Assembly: GCF_902499125.1 (NCBI RefSeq)
Contig: NZ_CABVPX010000020.1
Location: 87,392-151,391, forward strand
Origin: Burkholderia arboris
GTDB lineage: Bacteria; Pseudomonadota; Gammaproteobacteria; Burkholderiales; Burkholderiaceae
Length of the DNA stretch: 64,000 nt
Reading direction: 5' to 3'
Each line of letters begins with the position of its first letter. The stretch's first letter is position 1. Of this stretch, positions 1-8,095 are shown in pieces. The notes under the pieces are model-generated. The model worked only from the letters and a program-made list of their open reading frames with translations. It was not told the DNA's origin and searched no databases. The translations under genes were made by a program, and so were the position numbers.

Positions 1-1
1 C

Positions 2-1132
2 GCGAGCACGTCCGATTTCTCGCCGGCCGCGATCAAGGATACCGTCGCCGCCGCGTACAACATCGCGCGCTTCACGGCCGAGGACGAAGCGGCCGGTCTC
101 GCCGAGGCCGAACTGCTCGAAACCGACCCGCGCGATCTCGACCTGTACCACCCGTGGGCGCTGACGGCCGACGAGGCCGTCGAGCTCGCCCGCCGCGCGG
201 AAGACGCCGCCTTCGCGGTCAGCCCGCAGATCCGCAATTCGGAAGGCGCGAGCGTGTCGGCGCAGCATTCGCAGTTCGTGCTCGCGACGTCGCGCGGCTT
301 CCTGTCCGGCTACCCGTACTCGCGCCACTACATCGCGTGCGCGCCGATCGCGGGTAGCGGCCGTCACATGCAGCGCGACGACTGGTATTCGTCGAAGCGC
401 AGCGCGATCGATCTCGCGGCGCCCGAAGCGGTCGGCCGTTACGCGGCCGAGCGCGCGCTCGCACGGATGGGCGCACGCCGTCTCGACACCCGCAAGGTGC
501 CCGTGCTGTTCGAGGCGCCGCTCGCGGCGGGCCTGCTCGGCGCATTCGTGCAGGCCGTGAGCGGCGGCGCGCTGTACCGCAAGACGTCGTTCCTCGTCGA
601 CAGCCTCGGCAAGCCGGTGTTCGCACCGCACATCCAGGTCGTCGAGGATCCGCACGTGCCGCGCGCGATGGGCAGCGCACCGTTCGACGAGGAAGGCGTG
701 CGTACGCGCGCGCGCAGCGTCGTGAAGGACGGTGTCGTCGAAGGCTACTTCCTGTCGACCTATTCGGCACGCAAGCTCGGCACGCAAACCACCGGTAACG
801 CGGGCGGTTCGCACAACCTCGCGCTGCGCAGCTCGAGCACGCAGGCCGGAGACGATTTCGACGCCATGCTGAAGAAGCTCGGCACGGGCCTGCTGCTGAC
901 CGAGCTGATGGGGCAGGGCGTGAACTACGTGACGGGCGACTATTCGCGCGGCGCGGCGGGTTTCTGGGTGGAGAACGGCGTGATCCAGTATCCGGTCGAG
1001 GAAATCACCGTCGCGAGCACGCTGCAGGAAATGTTCCGGCACATCGTCGCGATCGGCGCCGATTCGATCGTGCGCGGTACGAAGGAAACGGGCTCGGTGC
1101 TGATCGAGCAGATGACGATCGCGGGGCAGTAA
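2..1132 (+). CDS. pmbA: PmbA/TldE metalloprotease-complex subunit (5' end outside window)
   Basis: This is the C-terminal part of PmbA (TldE), the partner of TldD in a cytoplasmic protease complex that in enterobacteria processes microcin B17 and acts on CcdA. The reading frame is open from base 2, so the true start lies upstream. About 376 of roughly 450 residues are visible. Family stretches seen include SDFSPAAIKDTV near the left edge, DLDLYHPW, and late glycine-rich segments such as TTGNAGGSHNLAL and GDYSRGAAGFWVENG. TldE lacks the zinc-binding HExxH motif of TldD, and none is seen here. The gene ends convergently with folA at a shared hairpin terminator. Confidence 0.93.
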   Translation, partial: ASTSDFSPAAIKDTVAAAYNIARFTAEDEAAGLAEAELLETDPRDLDLYHPWALTADEAVELARRAEDAAFAVSPQIRNSEGASVSAQHSQFVLATSRGFLSGYPYSRHYIACAPIAGSGRHMQRDDWYSSKRSAIDLAAPEAVGRYAAERALARMGARRLDTRKVPVLFEAPLAAGLLGAFVQAVSGGALYRKTSFLVDSLGKPVFAPHIQVVEDPHVPRAMGSAPFDEEGVRTRARSVVKDGVVEGYFLSTYSARKLGTQTTGNAGGSHNLALRSSSTQAGDDFDAMLKKLGTGLLLTELMGQGVNYVTGDYSRGAAGFWVENGVIQYPVEEITVASTLQEMFRHIVAIGADSIVRGTKETGSVLIEQMTIAGQ

Positions 1133-1162
1133 GCGACGCGCGGCGTCAGCCGCCATCCAGCG

Positions 1163-1200
1163 AAAAAGCCCGACCGGCTCACGCCGGTCGGGCTTTTTTC
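1163..1200. terminator. Bidirectional intrinsic terminator between pmbA and folA
   Basis: A perfect stem (AGCCCGACCGGC with GCCGGTCGGGCT) around a TCAC loop carries an A-run on the left and a T-run on the right. It can therefore end pmbA on the plus strand and folA on the minus strand. Confidence 0.85.
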
Positions 1201-1223
1201 ATCGTGCGTGACTGCGAAACGCG

Positions 1224-1724
1224 TCAGCCGCGCTTGCGCGCGTAGACGACGAACGCATAGCCGAACGTATTCGGCGCGGCGGCCTGATGCGCATCGCGCG
1301 ACACTTCCTGCCAGTGTGCGGCGTCGGGCGCGGGGAACGACGCGTCGCCGTCGAAGTCGGCATCGATCTCGGTGACGACCAGCTTGTCGGCCAGCGTGAG
1401 GCCTTCCGCATACAGTTGCGCGCCGCCGATCAGGAATGCCTCGGGCACATCGTCTTGCGCGGCAAGCGCCAGTGCATCGGCAAGCGACGTGACCGTGTCG
1501 CAGCCGTCGAAGCGGCGCGTGGCGTCGCGCGTGACGACGATATTGCGGCGGCCCGGCAGCGGCCGGCCGATCGATTCGTGGGTCTTGCGGCCCATTACGA
1601 TCGGCGCGCCCATCGTCGTGCGCTTGAAGAATGCGAGATCCTCGGGAAGTTTCCAGGGCAACTGGTTGTCGCGGCCGATGATGCCGTTGCGGGCACGCGC
1701 GACGATCAGGGTCAACGTCGTCAT
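1224..1724 (-). CDS. folA: Dihydrofolate reductase
   Basis: Reduces dihydrofolate to tetrahydrofolate with NADPH; it is the target of trimethoprim. The 166-aa length fits bacterial DHFR (about 160). Visible family elements are the N-terminal NGIIG-DNQLPW segment, the acidic active-site region PEDLAFFKRTTMG, the GRKTHESIGRPLPGR cofactor-binding block, and a C-terminal region with FGYAFVVYARK. It is encoded opposite to pmbA, and thyA, which regenerates the DHFR substrate, lies about 2.5 kb away rather than in one operon. Confidence 0.97.
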   Translation of the reverse strand: MTTLTLIVARARNGIIGRDNQLPWKLPEDLAFFKRTTMGAPIVMGRKTHESIGRPLPGRRNIVVTRDATRRFDGCDTVTSLADALALAAQDDVPEAFLIGGAQLYAEGLTLADKLVVTEIDADFDGDASFPAPDAAHWQEVSRDAHQAAAPNTFGYAFVVYARKRG

Positions 1725-1759
1725 GAAGGTCTGGGAACAGGGAAAACGGAATGGCGCCG

Positions 1760-1765
1760 ATTCTA
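1760..1765 (-). promoter_or_regulatory. Candidate -10 element of folA
   Basis: On the minus strand the sequence reads TAGAAT about 35 bases before the folA start. The correctly spaced -35 position is a poor match, so this is a weak call. Confidence 0.3.
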
Positions 1766-1824
1766 CCGGAACGGCGGCGCGTGCCGGATTCCGCGTACAC
1801 GCGCATCGGCTTGCCTGCGCTGCG

Positions 1825-1871
1825 CGCCGCGACGCGTCATGTCATGTCATGTCATGTCATGCGTCGCGGCG
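1825..1871. repeat. Five tandem GTCAT units inside an 11-bp inverted repeat
   Basis: GTCAT is repeated exactly five times (1836-1860). The array is flanked by CGCCGCGACGC on the left and its perfect reverse complement GCGTCGCGGCG on the right, so the array would be the loop of an 11-bp hairpin. It lies in the 296-base gap between folA and the small secreted-protein gene, where I see no gene. Confidence 0.85.
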
Positions 1872-2020
1872 GCGATCCGAATAAAAAGAGTGCCCGCCGG
1901 GGGACGGAGCACAAAAACGTGTCGCGTGCGAGATCGGCGATGCCGTTCCGGCCGATGACATCCGGCCTGGTTCGATCGTCAATTCAGTACGTCATCCTTA
2001 TTGATTTTTCCGGTGCAGCC

Positions 2021-2347
2021 TCACTGACGTGTATTGCCCTGAGCATTGCCTTCCATCGCATGCTGCATGTCGCCCGGTTGCGGTACCGGAAGCGGCATCG
2101 GCAACTGGGGCGGCGGCGGGATCTCGTCCCACAGCGTCACGGAAGCCTTGCCGGCCGGCAGCGGTTGCGGTGCCGACACGGTCACGATGCCGAACCCGTT
2201 GCCGTGCTGCATGCTCGGCGCGATATCGGCGAGCAGCATGGCGCGATCCGGCTGCGCGGCTTCGTCCGCGCGTGCCGGCGCAGGCGGGCCGGCGGCCGTG
2301 AGCGCAAGCGCCAACGGCACGAAAGAAAGTAAAAGATGTTTGCGCAT
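2021..2347 (-). CDS. Small secreted proline-rich protein of unknown function
   Basis: A 108-aa protein with a clear signal peptide: basic MRKH start, hydrophobic core, and a likely cleavage after ARA near residue 27. The mature part contains a short beta-like stretch (GFGIVTVSAP, KASVTLWDE) and then a run of prolines (PPPPQLPMPLPVPQP). It has no cysteines and no recognised domain. It is transcribed divergently from the sigma-54 regulator across a 500-base gap carrying palindromic repeats, so it could be a target of that regulator; this is inference from position only. The signal peptide and codon use favour a real gene. Confidence 0.7.
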   Translation of the reverse strand: MRKHLLLSFVPLALALTAAGPPAPARADEAAQPDRAMLLADIAPSMQHGNGFGIVTVSAPQPLPAGKASVTLWDEIPPPPQLPMPLPVPQPGDMQHAMEGNAQGNTRQ

Positions 2348-2848
2348 GATGGCCGTCTCCGATCGTTTGCGTATTCAGCGAAATACATGCCATCGTGCCG
2401 GGATCGTTGTCGCCATTGCGATTCGCGCTCAAGCGTTGCGAATTGTGGCTGAAAACGCCTGAAAATGTTTCAGGCCTGAAACGAAGGGGGTCGGGAATAC
2501 TGCGGATTCAATCGGCGCGCTTCAAGGATGAAAATCGGCCCGTGTGTTGATGAAGGCTCCTTCGCTGCGCAAGTGCTATGTGCAGATGATTGACCTGCAT
2601 CGACCTGTTGAGCGATCGGGCCGCATCGCCATCGGCGCTGAAACGGGTTTGTCGTATTCGGTGCCTATAACTAAGCTGTCTTGATCAAAAAGAACTGGAC
2701 GCGAGATAAGCGCCATCATGCGAGGCTTTGTCGTTGCCGCGCATCGGCATGGCGAATCGAGCCACCTCTGGCTGACCCGATTCGATCCTTTTTCACGTGA
2801 CTTGACGTGTGCGGCAATCGTTAGACGGTTGATGAACGGGGTGAGCAT
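2348..2848. other. Long divergent intergenic region upstream of the sigma-54 regulator
   Basis: About 500 bases without a credible gene, noticeably less G+C-rich than the neighbours. It holds the CTGAAA repeat cluster annotated separately. I could not find a convincing sigma-70 or a -24/-12 (GG-N10-GC) promoter. Confidence 0.6.
2451..2482. promoter_or_regulatory. Operator-like CTGAAA/TTTCAG repeat cluster with 16-bp palindrome
   Basis: The core at 2467-2482 reads GTTTCAGGCCTGAAAC, a perfect palindrome. The arm GCCTGAAA also occurs at 2457-2464, where it can pair with TTTCAGGC at 2468-2475, and another CTGAAA lies at 2449-2454. The cluster is about 105 bases upstream of the small secreted-protein start and about 370 upstream of the regulator. 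The palindromic form suggests a dimeric repressor or activator site; the binding protein is unknown. Confidence 0.5.
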
Positions 2849-4246
2849 ATGGGAGCCGATCAGCGGCACGTGATCTACTATTCGCGCGAACCGAACGACG
2901 CGTTGCGCGGCCATTTCGACGAATGCGGCTGGAGCGTCGATCTCGCGGAGACCGTGCGCGATGTGCGGCGCGTCGTGCAGCATGGCGTCGCCACGGCCGG
3001 CCTGCTCGATTTCTCGCCGGGCTTCAAGCCGTCGGATCTGCGCGAACTCGAAACCTGCCTGAGCATCCAGCACATCGGCTGGATCGCGGCGACGCGGCGC
3101 GGCCAGTTGCAGGACGCGACGCTGCGCCATCTCATTCGCGATTATTGCTTCGACTACGTGACGATGCCCTACGAAACGTCGCGGATCGTCGAGACCGTCG
3201 GTCATGCGCACGGCATGGTCGCGCTGACCGATCCCGTCGCGCCGCCCGTCGGCGCCGGACGCAGCGAAGGCGAGATGGTCGGCACCTGCGACGCGATGCT
3301 CGGGCTGTTCAGGACGATCCGCCGCGTCGCGGCGACCGACGCACCCGTGTTCATCTCCGGCGAATCGGGCACCGGCAAGGAGCTGACGGCGGTCGCGATT
3401 CACGAGCGTTCGTCGCGCGCCCAGGCGTCATTCATCGCGATCAATTGCGGCGCGATTCCGTCGACGCTGCTGCAGGCCGAACTGTTCGGCTATGAACGCG
3501 GCGCGTTCACCGGTGCGAACCAGCGCAAGATCGGCCGCGTCGAGGCCGCCAACGGCGGCACGCTGTTTCTCGACGAAATCGGCGATCTGCCGCTCGAAAG
3601 CCAGGCGAGCCTGTTGCGTTTCCTGCAGGAAGGCAAGATCGAACGGCTCGGCGCGCACGTGTCGGTGCCCGTCGATGTGCGCGTGATCTGCGCGACGCAC
3701 GTGGACATGGAGACGGCGTTGCGTGAAGGGCGCTTCCGCGAGGACCTGTACCATCGCCTGTGCGTGCTGAAGATCGAGGAGCCGCCGCTGCGAGCGCGCG
3801 GCAAGGACATCGAGGTGCTCGCGCGGCACATGCTCGAGCGTTTCAAGGGCGATGCGCATCGTCGCCTGCGCGGTTTTTCCCCTGACGCGGTCGCGTCGCT
3901 GTACGGCTATTCGTGGCCGGGCAACGTGCGCGAACTGATCAACCGCGTGCGCCGCGCGATCGTGATGTCGGAGGGCCGGATGATCACCGCGGCCGATCTC
4001 GAGCTGAACGACTTCGCGACGCTCGCGCCCGTGTCGTTGCTGGAGGCGCGGGAAGCGGCCGAACGGCAGGTGATCGAGCAGGCGCTGCTGCGCCACCGCG
4101 GCCGGTTCGCGGATGCCGCGCGCGAGCTTGGCGTGTCGCGCGTGACGCTCTATCGGCTGATGTGTGCGCACGGGATGCGCGATCGCGGCGACACGCTGGC
4201 AGGGTTTTCGGCGCCGTTGCCGGAGCTTCCTCACCACGCTTGCTAA
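2849..4246 (+). CDS. VpsR-type sigma-54-dependent regulator with degenerate receiver domain
   Basis: A 465-aa enhancer-binding protein. Residues about 1-125 form a receiver-like domain: a candidate aspartate exists (LLDF, D54), but the acidic pair near the N-terminus is absent and the usual switch lysine is methionine (TMP, residues 105-107), so classical phosphorylation is doubtful. The AAA+ domain has Walker A GESGTGKE (171-178), an intact GAFTGA sigma-54 contact loop (218-223) and Walker B GGTLFLDE (236-243). A Fis-type helix-turn-helix ends the protein (RFADAARELGVSRVTLYRLM). The layout resembles Vibrio VpsR and Burkholderia BerB, c-di-GMP-responsive regulators of biofilm polysaccharide genes. 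No gene symbol is given because I cannot prove orthology. It is followed directly by thyA, whose promoter overlaps its last codons. Confidence 0.85.
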   Translation: MGADQRHVIYYSREPNDALRGHFDECGWSVDLAETVRDVRRVVQHGVATAGLLDFSPGFKPSDLRELETCLSIQHIGWIAATRRGQLQDATLRHLIRDYCFDYVTMPYETSRIVETVGHAHGMVALTDPVAPPVGAGRSEGEMVGTCDAMLGLFRTIRRVAATDAPVFISGESGTGKELTAVAIHERSSRAQASFIAINCGAIPSTLLQAELFGYERGAFTGANQRKIGRVEAANGGTLFLDEIGDLPLESQASLLRFLQEGKIERLGAHVSVPVDVRVICATHVDMETALREGRFREDLYHRLCVLKIEEPPLRARGKDIEVLARHMLERFKGDAHRRLRGFSPDAVASLYGYSWPGNVRELINRVRRAIVMSEGRMITAADLELNDFATLAPVSLLEAREAAERQVIEQALLRHRGRFADAARELGVSRVTLYRLMCAHGMRDRGDTLAGFSAPLPELPHHAC

Positions 4247-4249
4247 AAT
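4241..4249 (+). promoter_or_regulatory. Candidate extended -10 promoter of thyA
   Basis: TTGCTAAAAT contains TG-N-TAAAAT, an extended -10 element, about 40 bases before the thyA start and inside the end of the preceding gene. No good -35 is seen, as is usual for extended -10 promoters. Confidence 0.4.
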
Positions 4250-4287
4250 TGGCGGGTACGGCCGCCCTCGCGGCCGAAGGAACCCGC

Positions 4288-5259
4288 ATGAAACAGTATC
4301 TCGATCTCGTTCGTACCATTCTCGATACCGGCACCTGGCAGGAAAATCGCACGGGGATCCGCACCATCAGCATGCCGGGCGCGATGCTGCGCTTCGACCT
4401 GCAGCAAGGCTTTCCGGCCGTGACGACCAAGAAGCTCGCGTTCAAGTCCGCGATCGGCGAGCTGGTCGGCTTCCTGCGCGCGTCGCGCAGCGCGGCCGAT
4501 TTCCGTGCGCTCGGCTGCAAGGTGTGGGATGCGAACGCGAACGAGAACGCGCAGTGGCTCGCGAACCCGTATCGCCAGGGCGTCGACGATCTCGGCGACG
4601 TGTACGGCGTGCAATGGCGCCAGTGGCCGGGCTACAAGGTGCTCGACGCGGGTGCCGACGCGCAGATCGCCGATGCGACGCGCCGCGGCTACCGGATCGT
4701 CACCCGTTTCGACGAAGACGGTGCGCCGAAGGTACTGCTGTACAAGGCGATCGACCAGTTGCGCCAGTGCCTGGACACGATCATGGAGAACCCGTCCGAC
4801 CGTCGCATTCTGTTTCACGCGTGGAATCCGGCCGTGCTCGACCAGATCGCGCTGCCCGCATGCCATCTGCTGTACCAGTTCCTGCCGAACGCAACGAAGC
4901 GCGAAATCTCGCTGTGCCTGTATATCCGCAGCAATGACGTCGGCCTCGGCACGCCGTTCAACCTGACGGAAGGGGCCGCGCTGCTGGCGCTCGTCGGCCG
5001 GCTGACGGGCTACACGCCGCGCTGGTTCACGTATTTCATCGGCGACGCGCACATCTACGAGAACCAGCTCGACATGCTGCAACAGCAGCTCACGCGCGAG
5101 CCGTACGAAAGCCCGCGGCTCGAGATTGCCGAGCGCGTGCCCGACTACGCGAAGACGGGCATCTATGCGCCCGAATGGCTGGAGCAGATCGAGCCGTCCG
5201 ATTTCTCGCTGGTCGGCTACCGTCACCATGAGCCGCTGACCGCGCCGATGGCGGTCTGA
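4288..5259 (+). CDS. thyA: Thymidylate synthase
   Basis: Converts dUMP to dTMP with methylene-tetrahydrofolate, yielding dihydrofolate for FolA. The ATG at 4288 follows a GAAGGA ribosome site. At 323 aa it is the long form (E. coli has 264), with an extra segment around residues 115-150 as in the Lactobacillus enzyme. The catalytic cysteine lies in LPACHLLYQF, and the substrate-binding stretch SNDVGLGTPFN is present. The N-terminus MKQYLDLVRTILDTG is typical. The frame stays open upstream of this start, but that extension is the out-of-frame shadow of the regulator gene. Confidence 0.97.
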   Translation: MKQYLDLVRTILDTGTWQENRTGIRTISMPGAMLRFDLQQGFPAVTTKKLAFKSAIGELVGFLRASRSAADFRALGCKVWDANANENAQWLANPYRQGVDDLGDVYGVQWRQWPGYKVLDAGADAQIADATRRGYRIVTRFDEDGAPKVLLYKAIDQLRQCLDTIMENPSDRRILFHAWNPAVLDQIALPACHLLYQFLPNATKREISLCLYIRSNDVGLGTPFNLTEGAALLALVGRLTGYTPRWFTYFIGDAHIYENQLDMLQQQLTREPYESPRLEIAERVPDYAKTGIYAPEWLEQIEPSDFSLVGYRHHEPLTAPMAV

Positions 5260-5301
5260 GCGCACGCCCGGGGCGTGCGGTTTCATCGATCCGCACCCCG
5301 A

Positions 5302-5344
5302 TAAAAAAGGCCCGACCGGCTGATACCGGGCGGGCCTTTTTGTT
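5302..5344. terminator. Bidirectional intrinsic terminator after thyA
   Basis: GGCCCGACCGG pairs with CCGGGCGGGCC (one mismatch), flanked by an A-run on the left and TTTTT on the right. It serves thyA on the plus strand and the convergent 857-aa gene on the minus strand. Confidence 0.8.
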
Positions 5345-5359
5345 TCACATTTGCGGCAC

Positions 5360-7933
5360 TTACTGGCGATGCCGCTCATCGTGACCGCCTGGCGGCGGCG
5401 AGTTGCCCGGGTGCGGCGCCTCGACGTGCGGCGCCGGTTGCGGCCGCGGTTCCATGCGAGGGGCGGGCATCGACGGGCGCGGTTCCATACGGGGTGCCGG
5501 TTGCGGTCGCGGCTCCATACGTGGCGCGGGTTGTGGCCGAGGTTCCGTATGCGGCATCTGCGGTTGCGGACGCGGCATGTCGTGCACGGCGGGGGCCGGC
5601 GGGCGGTACTCGTTCACGCGCGGCGGAGCGACATCGCGATGCGGCGCCGGTTGCGCGAAGTCGGGATGCGGCGGCTGCGCCGGGATGGCTCGTTCCGGTT
5701 GCGGTTGCGCGTGCTGGGCCGGTGTCTGGAAATCGGGGCGCGGACGCGGCTGCGAAAGCTGCGCCGTGTTGTCGATCCTCGGTTGCGGCAGCGCGCGCGG
5801 CGCTTCGTTCCGGCCGCCGGGCGGCATGCCTTCTTGAGCCGCTACGCCGCCCGGATGCGGCACGGCCGCGCTGCGCACGGGCGGCAGCGCATTCTGGCCT
5901 GCGGCGTGCAGCGCGGTCGGCGGGGCGGGGCGCTGACGTTCCATCGGCGTGTGCGGCTGCATCCATGCGGGTGACGGTGCGTCGGCTGCGTGCGCGTTGC
6001 CGATGCCCGACGGCATGTTGTTCGCTACCGGCGGATGCGGGACGCCGTTGCCTGGCGCGAATGCCTGATGCGGCATCGGGTTGCCGGGCGCCTGAGGCAT
6101 GCCGCCGTTGGCGAAACGCGGCGCGCCGGGGTTTTCGCCGTTCGCCGGCCGTCCGGCATTCGGCACGCCCGGCACCGGTGCACCCGGCCGCCCGGCCTGC
6201 ACGGCGGCCGGCTGACCTTCGCGCGGCGCGCGCGACGGCTGCACGACGGGGCCGTGCGGATTCACGAGCTGCACGTTGTGCATCGCCCACGCGCCGCCGC
6301 CGGGATTGCCCGGCACGCGAACCGGGCGTGCCCGGTAGTCGGCCGGCACGCTCGTCTTCACGACAGGTGCGCCGGCGCCCGGCACGCGTCCGCCCTGGTG
6401 CGCGAGGCGGGTAGCGGCCTGGTCGCGATACGCGGCCGGCACGGCGGGGTTGCGCGTCGCGACATACGGGTGCTGCGCGATCGCCGCCGGCGGACGGTAG
6501 CTGGCGTTGCGCAGCCCGCCGGTAAAGCTCTGGCGTACCGGAGCGATGCCGGGCGTGCCCGGCGTGACGTGCGCGTTGCGCCATTGCTGCGGATCGACGT
6601 GCTGCGAGAAGTGCGCGACCGGCTGGCCATGCACGAACGCGGAGGCTGGGACGGCCGTGATCGCGTGCGGTGCGCGGAAGTTCACGTACGTCTTGTTGAT
6701 GTTGGTCATGTTGGTGATGTTCGTCACGTTCACGGTCTTGTTCACGTTGACGTTGTTCACCACGATGTTGCGATTGACGCGGTCGTAGTAATGCGGACTC
6801 CAGCCGCCCCAGCCCGGGTGCCACGGTTCGCCGGGGCCGAGCGCGAACCACGCGCAACCGGCCGCGGCGACGCCGCCGACCGTGAGCGCGACGCTCCAGT
6901 CGGGACCGCCGCCGCCACCCACGAACGCGACGAGCGCCGGTGCATAGACGGGCGGCTGGCTGACGACCATCGGGCCCGGCACCCATGCCCAGCTATCGTC
7001 CACGTAGGCCCAGCGGCCGTAGTGATACGGCGCGAAGCCCCACGGTTGGTCGTCGACCCAGGTCCAGCCCCACGGCGCCTGCCAGATCCAGTGACCGTCG
7101 TGATACGGCGCCCAGTCGGCCGGCGTGTCGTTCGGCACCCAGACCGAGCCGTAATTCGGGGTTTCGCGCCACGTGCCGTTCGCGTCGAGATCCTGGTAAC
7201 CGGGCACGTCACGCGACACGTAGCGGGCCGACACCGAGCGCTCTTCGGCCGCGTCGCGGCTGGCGGCCCATTGGTCGAGCGGGTCGGGGCCCGGCGCCGC
7301 CGATTGCTGCGCGACCTGCAGGTCGGTGCCCGTGAACACGACCTGCTGCCCGGGCGACAGCGGGTACTGCCCGTTGCTGCCGTACACGGTCGCGCTGCCG
7401 CTGCGTACCGTCACGGTCGTGCTCGCGCCGTTCGGCGCGACGTCGACGCGATAGTCGCCGGGGCCCGTGATGCCGAGCGCGAGGTTCGGCGTATCGATTT
7501 CGTACGATCCGCCGGCAGGCAGGGCGCGCACGTGCGTCGAGACGGTGCCGAGGCCGACTTTCAACTGCGTCGTCGTGTCGTCGAGATTGAGCACCGACAG
7601 GCTCGTCGATTCGCCGAGCCGCACCGCGGACGAGCCGATGTGCAGTTCCGAGCGCGCGCCGGCATCGTTCCAGAGCTGGTCGCCGGTCGTGAGCGGCCGG
7701 TTCACGGCCGCATACGACCACGTATCGCTGCCGGCCGGTTCGGTCGTGACGGCACCCGACAGGTAGTTGAGCCGCGCGACGCGGCTGGGCGGGTCGCCGC
7801 CCGGTTGCCGTGCAGCGGCCGCGTACTGAGGGGCCGCGGCCGATTGCGCGAATGCGGGCGCTAGTGCCGCAAGCGCGGCGAACGCGAGCAGCGTGCAGCG
7901 GGCGGTTCGCTTGAGCGTGAACTGGGTGGCCAT
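5360..7933 (-). CDS. Exported FecR-like/DUF6600 Trp-rich protein with Pro-rich repeat tail
   Basis: An 857-aa protein with a signal peptide ending near APAFAQ. Residues about 50-210 look like a FecR-type domain: LNYLSGAV, then SELHIGSSAVRLGES, then a TVTVRSGSATVYG turn. A block of aromatic repeats follows (about 240-330: GSVWVPN, GHWIWQAPWGWTWV, PWGFAPYHYGRWAYV), the YxW pattern of DUF6600 proteins. A hydrophobic Gly-rich stretch and an Asn/Val-rich segment (NIVVNNVNVNKTVNVTNI) come next. The last 400 residues are low-complexity Pro/Ala/Arg with repeats of RMEPRPQPAP near the end. Function is unknown; an envelope or matrix role is plausible. No FecI-type sigma factor or TonB receptor is adjacent, so this is unlikely to be a classical FecR anti-sigma protein. 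Confidence 0.85.
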   Translation of the reverse strand: MATQFTLKRTARCTLLAFAALAALAPAFAQSAAAPQYAAAARQPGGDPPSRVARLNYLSGAVTTEPAGSDTWSYAAVNRPLTTGDQLWNDAGARSELHIGSSAVRLGESTSLSVLNLDDTTTQLKVGLGTVSTHVRALPAGGSYEIDTPNLALGITGPGDYRVDVAPNGASTTVTVRSGSATVYGSNGQYPLSPGQQVVFTGTDLQVAQQSAAPGPDPLDQWAASRDAAEERSVSARYVSRDVPGYQDLDANGTWRETPNYGSVWVPNDTPADWAPYHDGHWIWQAPWGWTWVDDQPWGFAPYHYGRWAYVDDSWAWVPGPMVVSQPPVYAPALVAFVGGGGGPDWSVALTVGGVAAAGCAWFALGPGEPWHPGWGGWSPHYYDRVNRNIVVNNVNVNKTVNVTNITNMTNINKTYVNFRAPHAITAVPASAFVHGQPVAHFSQHVDPQQWRNAHVTPGTPGIAPVRQSFTGGLRNASYRPPAAIAQHPYVATRNPAVPAAYRDQAATRLAHQGGRVPGAGAPVVKTSVPADYRARPVRVPGNPGGGAWAMHNVQLVNPHGPVVQPSRAPREGQPAAVQAGRPGAPVPGVPNAGRPANGENPGAPRFANGGMPQAPGNPMPHQAFAPGNGVPHPPVANNMPSGIGNAHAADAPSPAWMQPHTPMERQRPAPPTALHAAGQNALPPVRSAAVPHPGGVAAQEGMPPGGRNEAPRALPQPRIDNTAQLSQPRPRPDFQTPAQHAQPQPERAIPAQPPHPDFAQPAPHRDVAPPRVNEYRPPAPAVHDMPRPQPQMPHTEPRPQPAPRMEPRPQPAPRMEPRPSMPAPRMEPRPQPAPHVEAPHPGNSPPPGGHDERHRQ

Positions 7934-8033
7934 GGTGAGCGTGATCGTCGTTGTCGCGGCGCGTCGATTCGTGCCGTTGAATTCACAATATCCGCTTGGC
8001 CTGTTTCAATGCTCGGTGTTTTGTAAGTCGGAT

Positions 8034-8069
8034 GGCACGCGATGTAACAAAACCTGTCCATCGCGTGCC
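8034..8069. repeat. Perfect 11-bp inverted repeat between the ArsR and DUF6600 genes
   Basis: GGCACGCGATG (8034-8044) and CATCGCGTGCC (8059-8069) are exact reverse complements separated by 14 bases containing ACAAAAC. There is no T-run after it on either strand, so it may be an operator or an mRNA structure rather than a terminator. Confidence 0.6.
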
Positions 8070-8095
8070 GTTGTCGTAGAGACGCAATGCAGGCG

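Noticed and set aside
3913..4287. In-frame extension upstream of thyA
   Set aside because: The thymidylate synthase start with a ribosome site is at 4288. The upstream part is the sigma-54 regulator gene read out of frame.
5990..7864. A 624-codon plus-strand frame opposite the DUF6600 gene
   Set aside because: The minus-strand product has a signal peptide and recognisable repeats, and this frame does not.
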